The notes beneath the pieces were generated by a model, which was given only the letters and a program-made list of their open reading frames with translations, was not told the origin of the DNA and ran no database searches. Shown one piece after another: positions 36,601 to 46,061 of a stretch of 64,000 nucleotides of DNA (its first letter is position 1; each line of letters starts with the position of its first letter). Source of the stretch: Phascolarctos cinereus (taxonomy: Eukaryota > Chordata > Mammalia > Diprotodontia > Phascolarctidae); contig NW_018343982.1 of the NCBI RefSeq assembly GCF_002099425.1, forward strand, positions 13,618,501 to 13,682,500, in the 5' to 3' direction. The position numbers were made by a program, and so were the translations under genes.

Positions 36601-39521
36601 TGAGGTCATCAATTATTAAATTATAGAAGAAAGTTGTGACCAATACATGTTAAAATACTATGAGGCATTTGGGGCATAAATTACCACTATGCTTGTGTGT
36701 CTTTTTGCTTTTGTTTAGTACGTTACTAACACAATTTTATTAGCAAAAAATGTATCATGTATAGAATTTATAAGTAAATATATATGTAGAGATTCCTGTA
36801 CTTGAAGTTGTTATCTACTTCTCTTCTAAGGGGGAGCCTAAAACCAGGTGCTACACATACTAATGAGATTGATTCAGATTTCAATGTTGGACCGCTTGAA
36901 AAAGTTAAATTTCTTTGGGACAACAATGTGATCAATCTAACTCAGCCAAAATTAGGAGCATCAACGATCACTGTAGAAACTTCTGATGGAGAAACGTAAG
37001 TCTTTTGATTGTGAACCAAGAGAGATAGGAAGTATAAAGAGGCATATTTGTAATATGCTGACCCAGAAAATCTACTTTGAGATAGATTTGTTTCAATAAC
37101 CTTCTCATATTACCTTTAACTTAAAGGTAAAATATTTAAATTTCATCTTTAAGAAAATAGAAGTTTTAAAGATGTTTTGGTTGGTATTGTGCCATCCAAT
37201 AAAAGTCCATGGAAAGGTCAGAGTTTGACCCTGAGACTCTCCCTTCATGAAATTCCAATTATTTAAGTAGGTCTCTACCTTACGTTCTTCAAAGGAGTAG
37301 AGAATCACAGATTTAGAGAGAGGAGGAGCCTTAGAAATCACCTAATCTAAGACTCTCATTGTACAGAAGAGAAAACTGAGGCTCAGAGAGACAAATGAAC
37401 TTACAGTGTCATACAAGTAGTAAACATTTAACTGGTTCTAGGAAAACCTAAAATTAAAGGAAATGACATCATAGATGGCAGTTAGTTCCACAGAACAATG
37501 TGCTAAATACCATTATGAGTACAGTTGTGCCATGTTATCTTAGAGTTTGGTTATAATTCATTAATGATGCTATTGAAAAATGACTACTTTTTAATTAATT
37601 GGTTAAAATTGGTAACATGTGGTCACCAATAAGGAAATTAATTGAATGGTCATGTACCAATTTCTTCCTCCGTCCTTTCTGGGCCAAGAAAATCCTATTT
37701 CCATGTGTTTTGGAAAATGTCTAGTACAGTTCAAGTACTGCTATTGAGCTAAAATATGAGAAAAGCTAAACATAAAAAAAAAACCAGAAGTAAGAAAGGA
37801 ATATTTTACTCTGGGCTGGTTTCTTGTGCTGCTTCACAGATCTATTTAACATTTAGCAAATATTTACTGAGAGCCCATTAAGTGCTGGACCAGGTTCTAG
37901 AAGGGAATAATACAAAGATGAATGAAAGTTTCTTAAAGATTTTTTCTGTATTTTTATATTCTCAGTACTTAGCAAAGGGCCTTGCATATAGTACATAGTA
38001 GGTGTTTAATAAATGCTGATTTAATTGTTAAATTGAATTAATCATGCTAACTGTCCTCACAGAGCAGGAGCTTCAGAGAATATGCAGTATTATGCTCAAA
38101 TTCAGTTTCCCAAATGATGTTCCACAGAATCCTGATATTCAGCTCCCAACATGCATAAAGGTTCTAGGATAGTGTTTTAAAGCTAGCAATACTTTCCTCT
38201 CTAAAACATCAAGTACAAATTGTACCAAATGCACTTATTACCTGAAGTATTTTGAATGAAAAAAATAAGCTTATTTCCACTTTTTCTTTAAAATATTCTT
38301 GACGTTCCTTTATTCTGGAGGCATTCCATACCCCTAGAGTTCCTTGACCAGCACCTAGCACTGTGCCTGGCATGTAGTAGGTGCCAACTTCATGCTTGAT
38401 TTTTTGATTGATTATAGTTTGTGTCATTATTTTTAAAGCCTATCAGCATTGTGGCCAAATTAGTTTTGCAAACCCATATTAAATAGTGCCCAGTGTTCTG
38501 GGCCTTGCAATTCTTAAAGTTCTCTGGAAGGTCCTTAGTTGGACACACTGGAGGCCAAAACTTAAAAATCAGCTGTTGTGAAACAATCCCTACCCTCTCC
38601 CCTTTTCAAAACAGTGGCTTTGATTCTGGAACCTTTCTTCTCAGTCAATTTTACTTTCTTCCTGATGAGGTCTAGAGGTTTAGGGGTGCTGGGACCCTGA
38701 GATCATGACATGTGGGCCCTGCCTGAAAGAATTCAACTGAAATCTTTCAGCCAGAGAAAAAGTTTATTGGAGATAAATCATACAGGCCAAGTGATGCCCA
38801 TAAGGAAGAGTGGGCATGACAAAGTCTCAGAGTTTAAGTGGGGGCCAGGGTAGATCTTCTGTATACTCATGTAATTTTGGGCAACCAGAGGAGGGGCTGG
38901 GAAGAGAATCTGGGTAACTTAGGGAGATTTCTTATTGGAATATCTGTGATATTGAATAGACAATGGGGATAGATAGATTGAATAGATAATGAAGCTGGGC
39001 TGGGAATGTCCTGGAGATTGAATGGGAATACTAGGGCTTTCAAAGGGAGATAAGGAGAGTCCATAAGGAAAAGCCATTGGTTGGAATATAGCCTCAGGTA
39101 ACCATTTGAGACCAGAATGAGGTAAAAAAAAAGTTTAAGGGTTTTCTGGGGCCTGTAGACAAATGGGAGCCAAATTCTTTTTAGGACAAGGAGCAAAGGT
39201 CTCTGCTAAGGTCCATACCCCATCATTCCCCCCTCAAATCACAGCTCAGGGTCTTATGGTGCTCATAGCTAGGTGACACAGTGGATAGAACATTGGGCCT
39301 GTAGTCAAGGAGACATGAGGTCAAATCCAGCCTTATTTTGCTAGCTGAGTGACCCTAGGCAAGTCATTTAACCACTGTTTATTTAAAATTCCTCATATAT
39401 ACAATAAGGATAATAACAGTCACCTACCTGTCAAGTTTGTCGTGAGAATCAAATGAAGTTACTGTTACGTGCTTAGCACAGTACCTGGAACACAGTAAGT
39501 GCTATATAAATGTCAGTTAAT

Positions 39522-39566
<45 letters not shown>

Positions 39567-39977
39567 CAGTAGTAGTAGTAGTAATGGTAGTGGTAATAAT
39601 AGTAAAATGAGAGGGTTAGAAAAGATTTAATCCAATCAAACAAGCATTTATTAAATACTTACTATGGATAAGACACTATCCTAGGTATAGTACCTGACCT
39701 CAACATGACTTATACACTGTGTCTCTTCCGTCTTTAAGTCCTATAATAAAGGGACTAACAGTTTAATACAGGAGATATTACTTATTCAAATTACTAGAGA
39801 AAAAATAAAAAAGTTACAGGCAATATAAAATGCTGTGATATAGCTCTAAATATATGCATGTGTATAAAGGTAATAAGATACTTATAGTTAATAGTCCATT
39901 TTTTTTCCTACAGGTATGAATTCTGTAGCACAGAAACTGTAAGAGAAGAAGTTCTGCAAACTCTCTATGCTTGCTAA
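21591..39977 (+). CDS. PNLIP: Pancreatic triacylglycerol lipase (PNLIP-type), intact, 12 coding exons
   Basis: Secreted lipase of the pancreatic lipase family; expected to hydrolyse dietary triglyceride to 2-monoglyceride and fatty acids in the gut with colipase. Joined exons: 21591-21636, 24308-24462, 25117-25242, 28513-28647, 29863-29974, 31236-31355, 31453-31572, 32320-32438, 34388-34517, 36169-36277, 36831-36995, 39914-39977. They total 1401 bases, in frame, 466 residues (human PNLIP has 465), every intron GT-AG. Residues 1-16 are a signal peptide ([16 protein letters not shown]). Catalytic Ser170 (GHSLG), Asp194 (GLDPAEP) and His281 (ACNH) are present; HGF supplies the oxyanion hole. The Ala and Pro of LDPAEP mark an active enzyme, unlike PNLIPRP1 (LDPVEA). 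All twelve disulfide cysteines are kept. The PLAT domain starts near residue 355; NSRQY and VKF keep the Asn, Gln and Lys used for colipase contact. Odd: the lid (255-279) has Leu270 for the usual Trp and IVN for TRD, and the usual NGT glycosylation sequon is NGL. Exons 3, 9 and 12-13 look partly PNLIPRP2/RP1-like, so the exact paralogue name is less sure than the family. Confidence 0.93.
21715..21905 (+). repeat. MIR-like SINE in intron 2
   Basis: GAGAGCCTGGGTTTATGTCT, GGGCAAGTAACTTAACCTCT and CTGTGCTCC match the MIR core order. Confidence 0.6.
22290..23400 (+). repeat. CR1/L3 or L2-type ancient LINE relic in intron 2
   Basis: Blocks such as CACCTGAATTGGTGCTTGAA, TATTGCTATTGTCCCACTG, GGTAACTGATTAGATGTAGAGG and ACTACCATTAACAGAAACTGG follow the order of an old mammal-wide LINE. 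A MIR-like piece sits inside at about 22630-22795 (TCATTTTACAGTTTCCTAAA, CAAGGTCACACAGCTCAGA). No coding content remains. Confidence 0.5.
23659..23935 (-). pseudogene. Retroposed 7SL (SRP) RNA pseudogene
   Basis: On the minus strand the whole 7SL order is readable. At 23890-23935 the 5' Alu domain appears reversed as GCCTCCCCCATAGATGGGAC and TACAGTGTGGGCCACCACA. The middle holds S-domain blocks (CCACCTGGTAGGCCCCTGC, GACATATTGAGGCTAGTTAG). The 3' end at 23659 is CTGAGTCTCCCTATGTCTCC. An A8 tail (T8 on +, 23651-23658) precedes it. The exact duplication TAAGGTGTCTT flanks it at 23641-23651 and 23936-23946, the hallmark of LINE-driven retroposition. Presence of the S domain distinguishes it from an Alu-type SINE. 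Too diverged to be a functional SRP RNA. Confidence 0.88.
24308..24462 (+). CDS. PNLIP: Exon 3: mature N-terminus
   Basis: Phase 1 to 0. Starts the mature protein at [19 protein letters not shown] and ends in TNESPNNYE; holds the first disulfide pair. [13 protein letters not shown] resembles human PNLIPRP2 (as I recall it) more than human PNLIP. Confidence 0.93.
25117..25242 (+). CDS. PNLIP: Exon 4: oxyanion-hole segment
   Basis: 42 codons, one more than human PNLIP. Contains [21 protein letters not shown] forms the oxyanion hole. Ends SICT with the conserved Cys; donor GTAGGA. Confidence 0.93.
25243..28512 (+). other. Intron 4 of the intact lipase
   Basis: Its first about 620 bases match 1617-2232 of copy 1 up to the deletion point at about 25862. 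It also holds MIR-like SINEs at about 26450-26780 and 26785-27000 (TCATCAATAAAATAGAGGGA, GTATAAAATGGGGATGATAA) and the MITE at 27177-27372. From 27570 to 28500 I see no gene or recognisable repeat. Confidence 0.75.
27177..27372. mobile_element. Palindromic MITE, second copy
   Basis: GGCCACATGTGGCC near 27200 pairs with GCCACATGTGGC near 27338-27349, and GACTGAATCCAAACTTCACA pairs with AAAACTTGGACTCAGTC. Same family as 5676-5845. Both lie in lipase introns but at non-homologous places, so they are independent insertions. Confidence 0.7.
28513..28647 (+). CDS. PNLIP: Exon 5
   Basis: 45 codons, phase 0 to 0: [18 protein letters not shown], then [20 protein letters not shown]. Contains two of the core cysteines (CIC). 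This exon is missing from the pseudogene. Confidence 0.94.
28805..29060 (+). repeat. MIR/CORE-SINE-like element in intron 5
   Basis: TCGAGTTCAAATCTGGCCTC, CTGTGTGACCCTGGGAAAG and CATTTTAAG-type tail; marsupial tRNA-type head is degraded. A second such element is at about 29285-29470 (GTGGGTTCAAATCCCACCTC). Confidence 0.65.
29863..29974 (+). CDS. PNLIP: Exon 6: nucleophile elbow
   Basis: Phase 0 to 1. [18 protein letters not shown] carries catalytic Ser170. [11 protein letters not shown] replaces the human RRTNGTIGRIT, so the N-glycosylation sequon is lost. Confidence 0.95.
30735..31190. repeat. MIR-like fragments in intron 6
   Basis: GGCAAGTCACTTGAACTTC, TTCCTCATCTTCAGAAGGG at 30755-30800; a second, TAAGTTACTTGCCCAGGGTG, at about 31060-31085. 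The rest of intron 6 (29975-31235) shows no gene. Confidence 0.5.
31236..31355 (+). CDS. PNLIP: Exon 7: catalytic aspartate
   Basis: [10 protein letters not shown] holds Asp194, followed by [19 protein letters not shown] and APIIPNLG. Phase 1 to 1. Very close to human PNLIP. Confidence 0.95.
31453..31572 (+). CDS. PNLIP: Exon 8: start of the lid
   Basis: [20 protein letters not shown], then [20 protein letters not shown]. The lid disulfide Cys255 is here; Leu270 stands where PNLIP, RP1 and RP2 have Trp. Confidence 0.95.
32320..32438 (+). CDS. PNLIP: Exon 9: end of the lid and catalytic histidine
   Basis: [19 protein letters not shown] with Cys279 closing the lid loop and His281, then [18 protein letters not shown]. 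Human PNLIP has TRDFAACNH at this place. Phase 1 to 0. Confidence 0.95.
32439..34387 (+). other. Intron 9 of the intact lipase
   Basis: Matches 3201-5187 of copy 1 throughout, including shared MIR-like SINEs. No gene or later insertion seen. Confidence 0.75.
34388..34517 (+). CDS. PNLIP: Exon 10: cysteine cluster and domain linker
   Basis: [20 protein letters not shown] with three conserved cysteines, then [20 protein letters not shown] and NFA. Phase 0 to 1. Confidence 0.95.
34518..36168 (+). other. Intron 10 of the intact lipase
   Basis: Homologous to 5317-7580 of copy 1. Copy 1 additionally has the MITE at 5676-5845 and some sequence near 6850-7330 that is shorter here. Two shared MIR-like SINEs (35168-35370 and 35385-35595). 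No gene. Confidence 0.7.
36169..36277 (+). CDS. PNLIP: Exon 11: PLAT (C-terminal) domain start
   Basis: [37 protein letters not shown]. Phase 1 to 2. The NSRQY Asn and Gln match colipase-contact residues of the family. Confidence 0.94.
36831..36995 (+). CDS. PNLIP: Exon 12: PLAT domain
   Basis: [20 protein letters not shown], then [20 protein letters not shown]. 55 codons, phase 2 to 2. The VKF Lys is the colipase-contact lysine of the family. Confidence 0.94.
38668..39237 (-). mobile_element. Solo LTR fossil in intron 12
   Basis: Minus strand. The GAGGTTTAGGGGTGCTGGGA-like edge matches the 3' edge of the LTRs at 40252 and 46312, while the interior differs, so a related subfamily. Not present in intron 12 of the pseudogene copy, so inserted after the duplication. 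Broken remnant; LTR only, internal part absent. Confidence 0.75.
39255..39600 (+). repeat. MIR-like SINE followed by expanded AGT microsatellite
   Basis: The SINE matches 10250-10460. The AGT tract at about 39522-39592 is some 23 units with few interruptions, against a handful of interrupted units in copy 1. Confidence 0.8.
39914..39977 (+). CDS. PNLIP: Exon 13: C-terminus and stop
   Basis: [20 protein letters not shown] then TAA. The two cysteines form the family's terminal disulfide. LQTLYAC resembles PNLIPRP2 (LQSLYPC) rather than PNLIP (LLTLTPC). Confidence 0.94.
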
Positions 39978-40012
39978 AAGCATGTTAAAGTGAAATGATT
40001 ATTTCCTATAAT

Positions 40013-40018
40013 AATAAA
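40013..40018 (+). terminator. Poly(A) signal of the intact lipase
   Basis: AATAAA 36 bases after the stop codon; conserved in position and context with 10902-10907 of the pseudogene. The short 3' UTR is typical of pancreatic lipases. Confidence 0.85.
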
Positions 40019-40251
40019 AGGCAAACATAAAGGTGTTCACTGTATTCATTCATCATTAATATCTACTTCATTTTCATAGTAATTTTTAGTGGTGAAACTT
40101 ATTTTTATCAGGGGTTTGTTCTAGAACTATGCCTGAACATTTATTGAATTTCCCAGATTAACTTCTGGCATTTCACTAAGATGAAATATCCAAATCACCA
40201 TTTATCATGATGGATTGGTGATCATTATTCAATTAATTAATGCTACTGTTG

Positions 40252-40795
40252 AGGTTTAGGGGTGCTGGGACCCCAAAATCACAACATATGGTTCCTGTCC
40301 TAAACAATTCAACACATGCAAAAAACAAGGTTTATTAGAACAACATTGGGCAGACTCTTAAGGAGTCTGAACATTAGTAAGGTATTGGCTAGATTTTAAG
40401 AATCTAAGCATCTTAATGGAGACAAGGTGGACCTTATATACAGAAAGACTATGGGAGGGACTCAGGAGTGGCCAAGTAGTTTGGAATGACTGGAGGAGGA
40501 GTCTAAGGAAGAGCTGAATGGAAGTGGCTAGTAAGCTATGGTGAACAGAACTCCTGGGACCTGAACCTTGTGGCCAAGGGAGAATGGAGCCCACCTTGGG
40601 TGGGAAATGCCTGGGGGTCATAGGGAGGTAAGACAATGGAGAGCTAGGTAAATTAAGGGAACAGAATTGGGAGATTGGGCATAGCCACAGTGAAAGGCCA
40701 GTTGATGGGATTATAGCCTCAGGCAAATGCCAGAGGTTTGCCCATGTGGAAAAGTTCAGGTCTAGCTCCCATCCTCATCACTACAATACATCACT
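40252..40795 (-). mobile_element. Solo LTR fossil downstream of the intact lipase
   Basis: Minus-strand LTR, with the poly(A)-signal region reversed as ACAAGGTTTATT near 40325-40340. Similar to 17717-18110 and to the LTRs at 46062-46312 and 48560-49133. Copy 1 has an uninterrupted sequence at the matching place (about 11135-11150), so it postdates the duplication. Likely short target duplication (CTACTGT and CACTATGT). Internal part absent. Confidence 0.8.
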
Positions 40796-42364
40796 ATGTT
40801 TGTTTTACTATCACCTCGAGACAGAATGAGAAACAGGTGTAATTCCTACACTTTCTATGTTTAGACTGTTAGCAGGAAGGGAAGATAAGCATTTTTCTGT
40901 AGTTTTTGCTAATTTCACCACTTTTTTACCTGTTCATTTTACTTCTTGGAAGACATGACATTTAAAGAGATGAAAATATGATTGATATGAAACTACATAA
41001 TAGTTAGGGTAATATGATATACAAGAGTGGAAGAAATTTAGTAGAAGATGAAAAAAGGGTCAAGAAAAGTTTAGTTTGAGTTCAGTAGAAAGAAATTGCA
41101 AAAGAATAGTCAGAATATCTACAGAAGTGACACTGAAGAGGAAGTAAGAGTTACCTAGAATTTAATGAGGAGTTGGAGGACATGAGAACTTAATAAGGAT
41201 ATATTTGATGGTTATCCCAGGGCATGAGTGTCAGGGACCACCATTTTCAAGGATATTGATGAGAGGTTAAATTCTGTACACACACACAAACACAGTAATG
41301 CACATGCCTATTATTTGCTTCTACTACTCATTTTCACATAAAGCATTAACTTCCAGATATCAAGAGTTCAGCAATATCCAAATAATGTCAATGCAATTTG
41401 TTGATAGAATATTTCTGTTTTTGTCCTTTTATTAAATAACAAGTGAGTCAATTAAACAACAATTTTATTTGATGGATCACAAAGCACTTTGATCAACGCA
41501 GGAAAAAAAATGTTTTGCATGACTTTATTGCACTTGGTCTGAAATATAGCTGTCCTCCAAGCTGTAATGTTTGTCCTCTTCACCTCTGACTCTTAGCTTT
41601 CTTAGTTTCTTTTAACACTTAACTCACAGCTCATTCACTACAAGAAGCTTTTCCCAGTTCCCCTCACCCCCACATAACCCTTGTACTTTCCTTTGAAGAT
41701 GATATTTCATTTGCACTCTGTATCTTTTATATACAAAGTTATTTGAATGTGGTTTCCCACATTAGAATATGAATCTCTGAGGTGAGAGACCATGTTTTCA
41801 CATTTCTCTGTATCCTCATCACATAGCAGAGTTCATTCACATGCACATACATATATAATTTATATGTATGTGTGTGTGTTTATCTATCCATCTATGTATG
41901 AATGTATATCTATCTGTATGTATGCCATTTAAAAATTCAGCACACATGAAATGAGGCAGCCCATCTATGAATTGGAATTTAGTTCCTGTTCATGGGCACA
42001 AAGAAGTCCAGCCCAAATAAAGAGGACTAAGAGAAACTGAAGATAGTTTAAAAAAAAGCCCTTTTTGCTAAAAAATCAATTTATTAAGATAATCTCTATT
42101 TTGAACCCTTTTTGAACTCAAAGTATTAATGCAATTTAAATATTTTAAGTTATTGTTAGGTGTATTTTAAAAATTAACTCAATTAATTTTGAACTCTATT
42201 TTTGAACTTAATGAAATGTGTCTGTTAAAAAAATTACTTCATTGCTTAAAAATTTCAATTCAAACTTTTCTCTGGAATTAGGGAAGATCTCATTTGCTAA
42301 CATGTACAAAAAGGGTCAGCCTTTCTTCTTAAAGAGAGCCACTGGTGTTACATTCAATAAAGAG
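40796..42364. other. 3' flank shared with 11150-12838
   Basis: Collinear with copy 1, including an AC microsatellite (41277-41293, partner 11618-11642) and an L2-type tail (41550-41840). AT-rich toward 42364. No gene. Confidence 0.75.
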
Positions 42365-45300
42365 AAGTGGAAAGATAGAGTAAAATTAATTGGACACTAA
42401 ATAATTTAACCCAAAGAATAAGTGGGTGAAAGAAGAGATCATAGAAACAACCAATAATTTCATTAAAGATTAGGGGAACAATATGACAACATATCAAAAT
42501 TTGTGGGATGCAGTCAAAGCAGTACTTAGGAGATATTTTATTTCTCTAAATTCTTAAATGAACACAGAAAGAACAGATCAATGAATAGGGCATACAACTA
42601 AAAATAACTAGAAAAACAAAAAATTAAAAATCCTCAATTAAGCATCAAATTGGAAATCCTGAAAATAAAAGGTGAGAGTAATAAAGTTGAAAATAAAACT
42701 ACTGAGCTAATAAATAAAAATAGGAGTTGGTTTTGTGAAAAAAAAAACAAGAATGTAAATAAACCATTGGTTAATTTCATTAAAGAAAACCATATTTCCA
42801 GTATCAAAAATAAAGAGTGAATTTACCATCAATGAGGAGGAAATGAAAGCAATCATTAATAAGTATGTCGCCCAATTTTGTTCCAATAAATCTGACAAAG
42901 AGAAATTCATGAATATTTATGAAAATATAAATCACACAGATTAAAAAAAGAGAGAAACTATAATATTTAAATAACCTCATGGTAGAAAAAAGAAATTAAA
43001 CAAGCCATCAATGAGCTCCCTAAGAAAAAAGTCCCCAGGTCCAGAGGGTTCACAAATGTTCAATTCTGTATAAACTATTTGGGAAAATAGGTGAAGAAGG
43101 AATCCTAACAAATTCCTTTTATGACCCAAATACAGTCCTGATATCAAGACCAGGAACAACTGAAATAGAGAAAGAAAGCCACAGGCCAATTTCCCTAATG
43201 AATATTGACGCAAAAATTTTAAATAGATACTCACAAGGAGATTACAACAATATAGCACCAGGATAATACAATATGACCAGGTGAGATTCCTACCAAGAAT
43301 GTAAGGCTGTTTCAATATGAGAAAAACTATTAGCGTAATTGACCATATCAATACCAAAATCACCAGAAATTGTATGATTACCTCGATGGTTTCTGAGAAA
43401 AACTTTTGACAAAATACAGCACCCATTCTTATTAAAAATACAAAGGAATATAGGAATAATTAGAGCTTTCCTTAAAATGAACCCTCAGCAAGCCCCATCT
43501 GTAATAATAAGCTAGAAGGCATTCCAATTACATGAGGGGTGAAGCAAGGATATTCATTATGATCACTATTATTCAATATCGTACCATAAATTTTAGCTTT
43601 AGCAATAAGAGAAGAAAAAGAAATTGAAGGAAGTAGAACAGGCAATGAGGAAACAAAATGATCACTTTTTGCAGATGATATAATGGTATGCTCAGAGAAT
43701 CCTAGAAAATCAACCAAAAAGTACTTGAAATAATTAACAACTTTAGCAAAGTTGCAAGATATGAAAGAAATCTACATAAATCATCAGCATTTCTACATAT
43801 TAGCAATAAAGCCCAGCAGTAAGAGAGGGAAAAAAAAATTCTGTGTAAAACAGCTCTAGACAATATAAAATACATGGGAGCCTACCTGCCAAGACAAACC
43901 CAGGAACTACATAAACAAGGCAAAACATTTTTCACACAAATGGAGTCAGGTACAAACAAAAGGAAAAATATTAATTGCTCATGGGTAGGCTGAACCAATG
44001 TAATAAAAATGACAGTTCTACCTCATTAATGTACATATTCAGAGCCATGCCAATCAATCTACCAAAAAGTTATTTTATAGACCAATGAAAAATAGTAACA
44101 AAATTCATCTGAAAAAAACCCATCAGAAGTAACAAGAGAATTTAGGAATGTGGCCAAGGCATACCAGATCTTTAGCTATATTACAAAGCTGAAATCATCC
44201 AAACTATCTGGTAGCAGCTAAGAAATAGAGCAGTGGATCAGAGGAGTAGCTTAAGTGCATAAGACATAGTTAAGTGACCATAGTAACCTAGTGTGTGATA
44301 AATCCAAAGACCTAAGCTTCTGGGATAAGAACTCACATTTGACAAAATTGCTGGGGAAAATGGAAAACAGTATGGCCTGAAAGTAGTATAGAGCAACACC
44401 TTTTTCTGTATACCAAGATAAGGTCCAAATGAGTAAATGATTTAGACACAGAGAATGATGCATACACAGATTAGAATAGCAAAGAATAGTTTACCTCTCA
44501 GATCCATGAAGTAGGGAAGAATTTATGACCAAAGAAGAGATTGATGATTGCATTGTAAGATATGAAATAGATAATTTTTTATTATATTAAATTTAAAAGG
44601 TTTTGCAAAAAACAAAGCCAATGCAACCAAGATTAGAAGGAAAACAGAAAGCTAGGAAACTATTTTTACAGTAAGTGTCTCTGATAATGACCTCATTTCT
44701 CAAACATATAGAAAATGGAGCCAAAATCAGAAGAATACAAGCTACTACCCACTTGATAAATGGTCAAAGGATAAGACTGTGCCGTTTTCAAAGAAATCAA
44801 TGCTACCTATATTCAAATGGGAAATAAGTGCTCTAAATCACTATTGATGAGAGACATGTAAATTAAAACAACTCTGAGGTACAACCTCACCTACCATCTA
44901 GGTAATATGGCAAAAAGGGAAAATGATAGATGTTGGAAGGAATGTGGGAAAATTGGGACGCTAAAACACTGTTGGTGGAGTTGTGCACGGATCCAACCAC
45001 TGTTCAGAGCAATTTAGAACTATGCCCAAATGGCAATCAAACTGTTCATAACCTTTGATCCAGCATTACTACTACTTGATCTGTAACCCAAAGAGATCAT
45101 AAAAAAGCAAAAAGGACCCATATGTACAAAAATATTTATAGCAGCTCTTTTTGTGGTGGCAAAGAATAATGAATCAAGGAGATGCCTATCAATTGAGGAA
45201 TGGCTGAACAAGTTGTGGTATACAAATTTGATGGCATACTATTGTGGTATAAGAAATGAGAAGAAGGCAGATTTCAGAAAAACCTGGAAAGACTTACATG

Positions 45301-45545
45301 CGCTAATGCAAAGTGAAGTGAGCAGAACCAGGAGAACATTATATATAGTAACAGCAGCATTGTGCAGTGACCAACTATGATTGACTGAGCTCTCTTTAGC
45401 AATACAATGATCTAACACTAGGGCTAGAGACTTATGGTAGAAAATGCTGTACACATCCAGCGAAAGAACTGATGGTGTCTGAATGAAGATCGAAACATAC
45501 TATTTTTACTTTCTTTATTTTTTCTTTTTGTTCTTTTTTGTTCTT
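42365..45545 (+). mobile_element. L1 LINE, ORF2 RT region to 3' UTR (shared insertion)
   Basis: Same left junction as 12838 in copy 1. ORF2 pieces in order: NWTLNNLTQ-like start, RT with LFADDIMVC (the FADD box, near 43670), and the C-terminal WLNKLWYTNLMAYYCGIRNE with FRKTWKDLHALMQSEVSRTR at about 45190-45350. Many breaks. The 3' UTR is cut short at an AT repeat. Confidence 0.88.
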
Positions 45546-45564
45546 TCACAACATAACTAATATA

Positions 45565-45567
45565 GAA

Positions 45568-45622
<55 letters not shown>
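45565..45622. repeat. AT microsatellite
   Basis: TATATA units grown at the truncated L1 3' end. 45623-46030 then holds an L2-like tail (AAGCTCATTGAGGGTAAAGG, AGCACAGTGATTGTCACAG) and no gene. Confidence 0.85.
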
Positions 45623-45623
<1 letters not shown>

Positions 45624-46061
45624 TTTAAGAATGGCCACTGTTTATGACTGTGCTAGGCCTTCTGGTTTAAATTGTTTCACTAAGGAAGGATATTGCAAAA
45701 TTTGCTAGCAGAATAGACACATGATGGCCTTAAAAATTGAACAAAAAAAAAGGGGAGGACAATTTGGTTCAAATTATCTCTCCCCTGTGACTGGAGGATG
45801 GGAGGGAGGAGTGCCCAATTTCTCCTAATTCCTTCTGCTATAGAGGGCATAAACTTGACTTTGTCCACTTTCTTGCCCTGTTTTATGTATTATCCCTCCT
45901 CTCCACTCCCCCCTCCCACCTTGATTGCAAGCTCATTGAGGGTAAAGGCTATGTTTCTTTTAATTAACTGCATCCTTAGCATTTAGCACAGTGATTGTCA
46001 CAGAGTAGGCACTTAATACTCACTGAAATAGCTCTGAAAACAGTAGCAAAAATAAACCCAA

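Noticed and set aside
40358-40726. 122-codon minus-strand open frame
   Set aside because: Lies wholly inside the solo LTR fossil and has no recognisable protein family.
42977-43426. 149-codon open frame on the minus strand
   Set aside because: Antisense to L1 ORF2; AT-rich L1 sequence often gives long antisense frames. No independent support.
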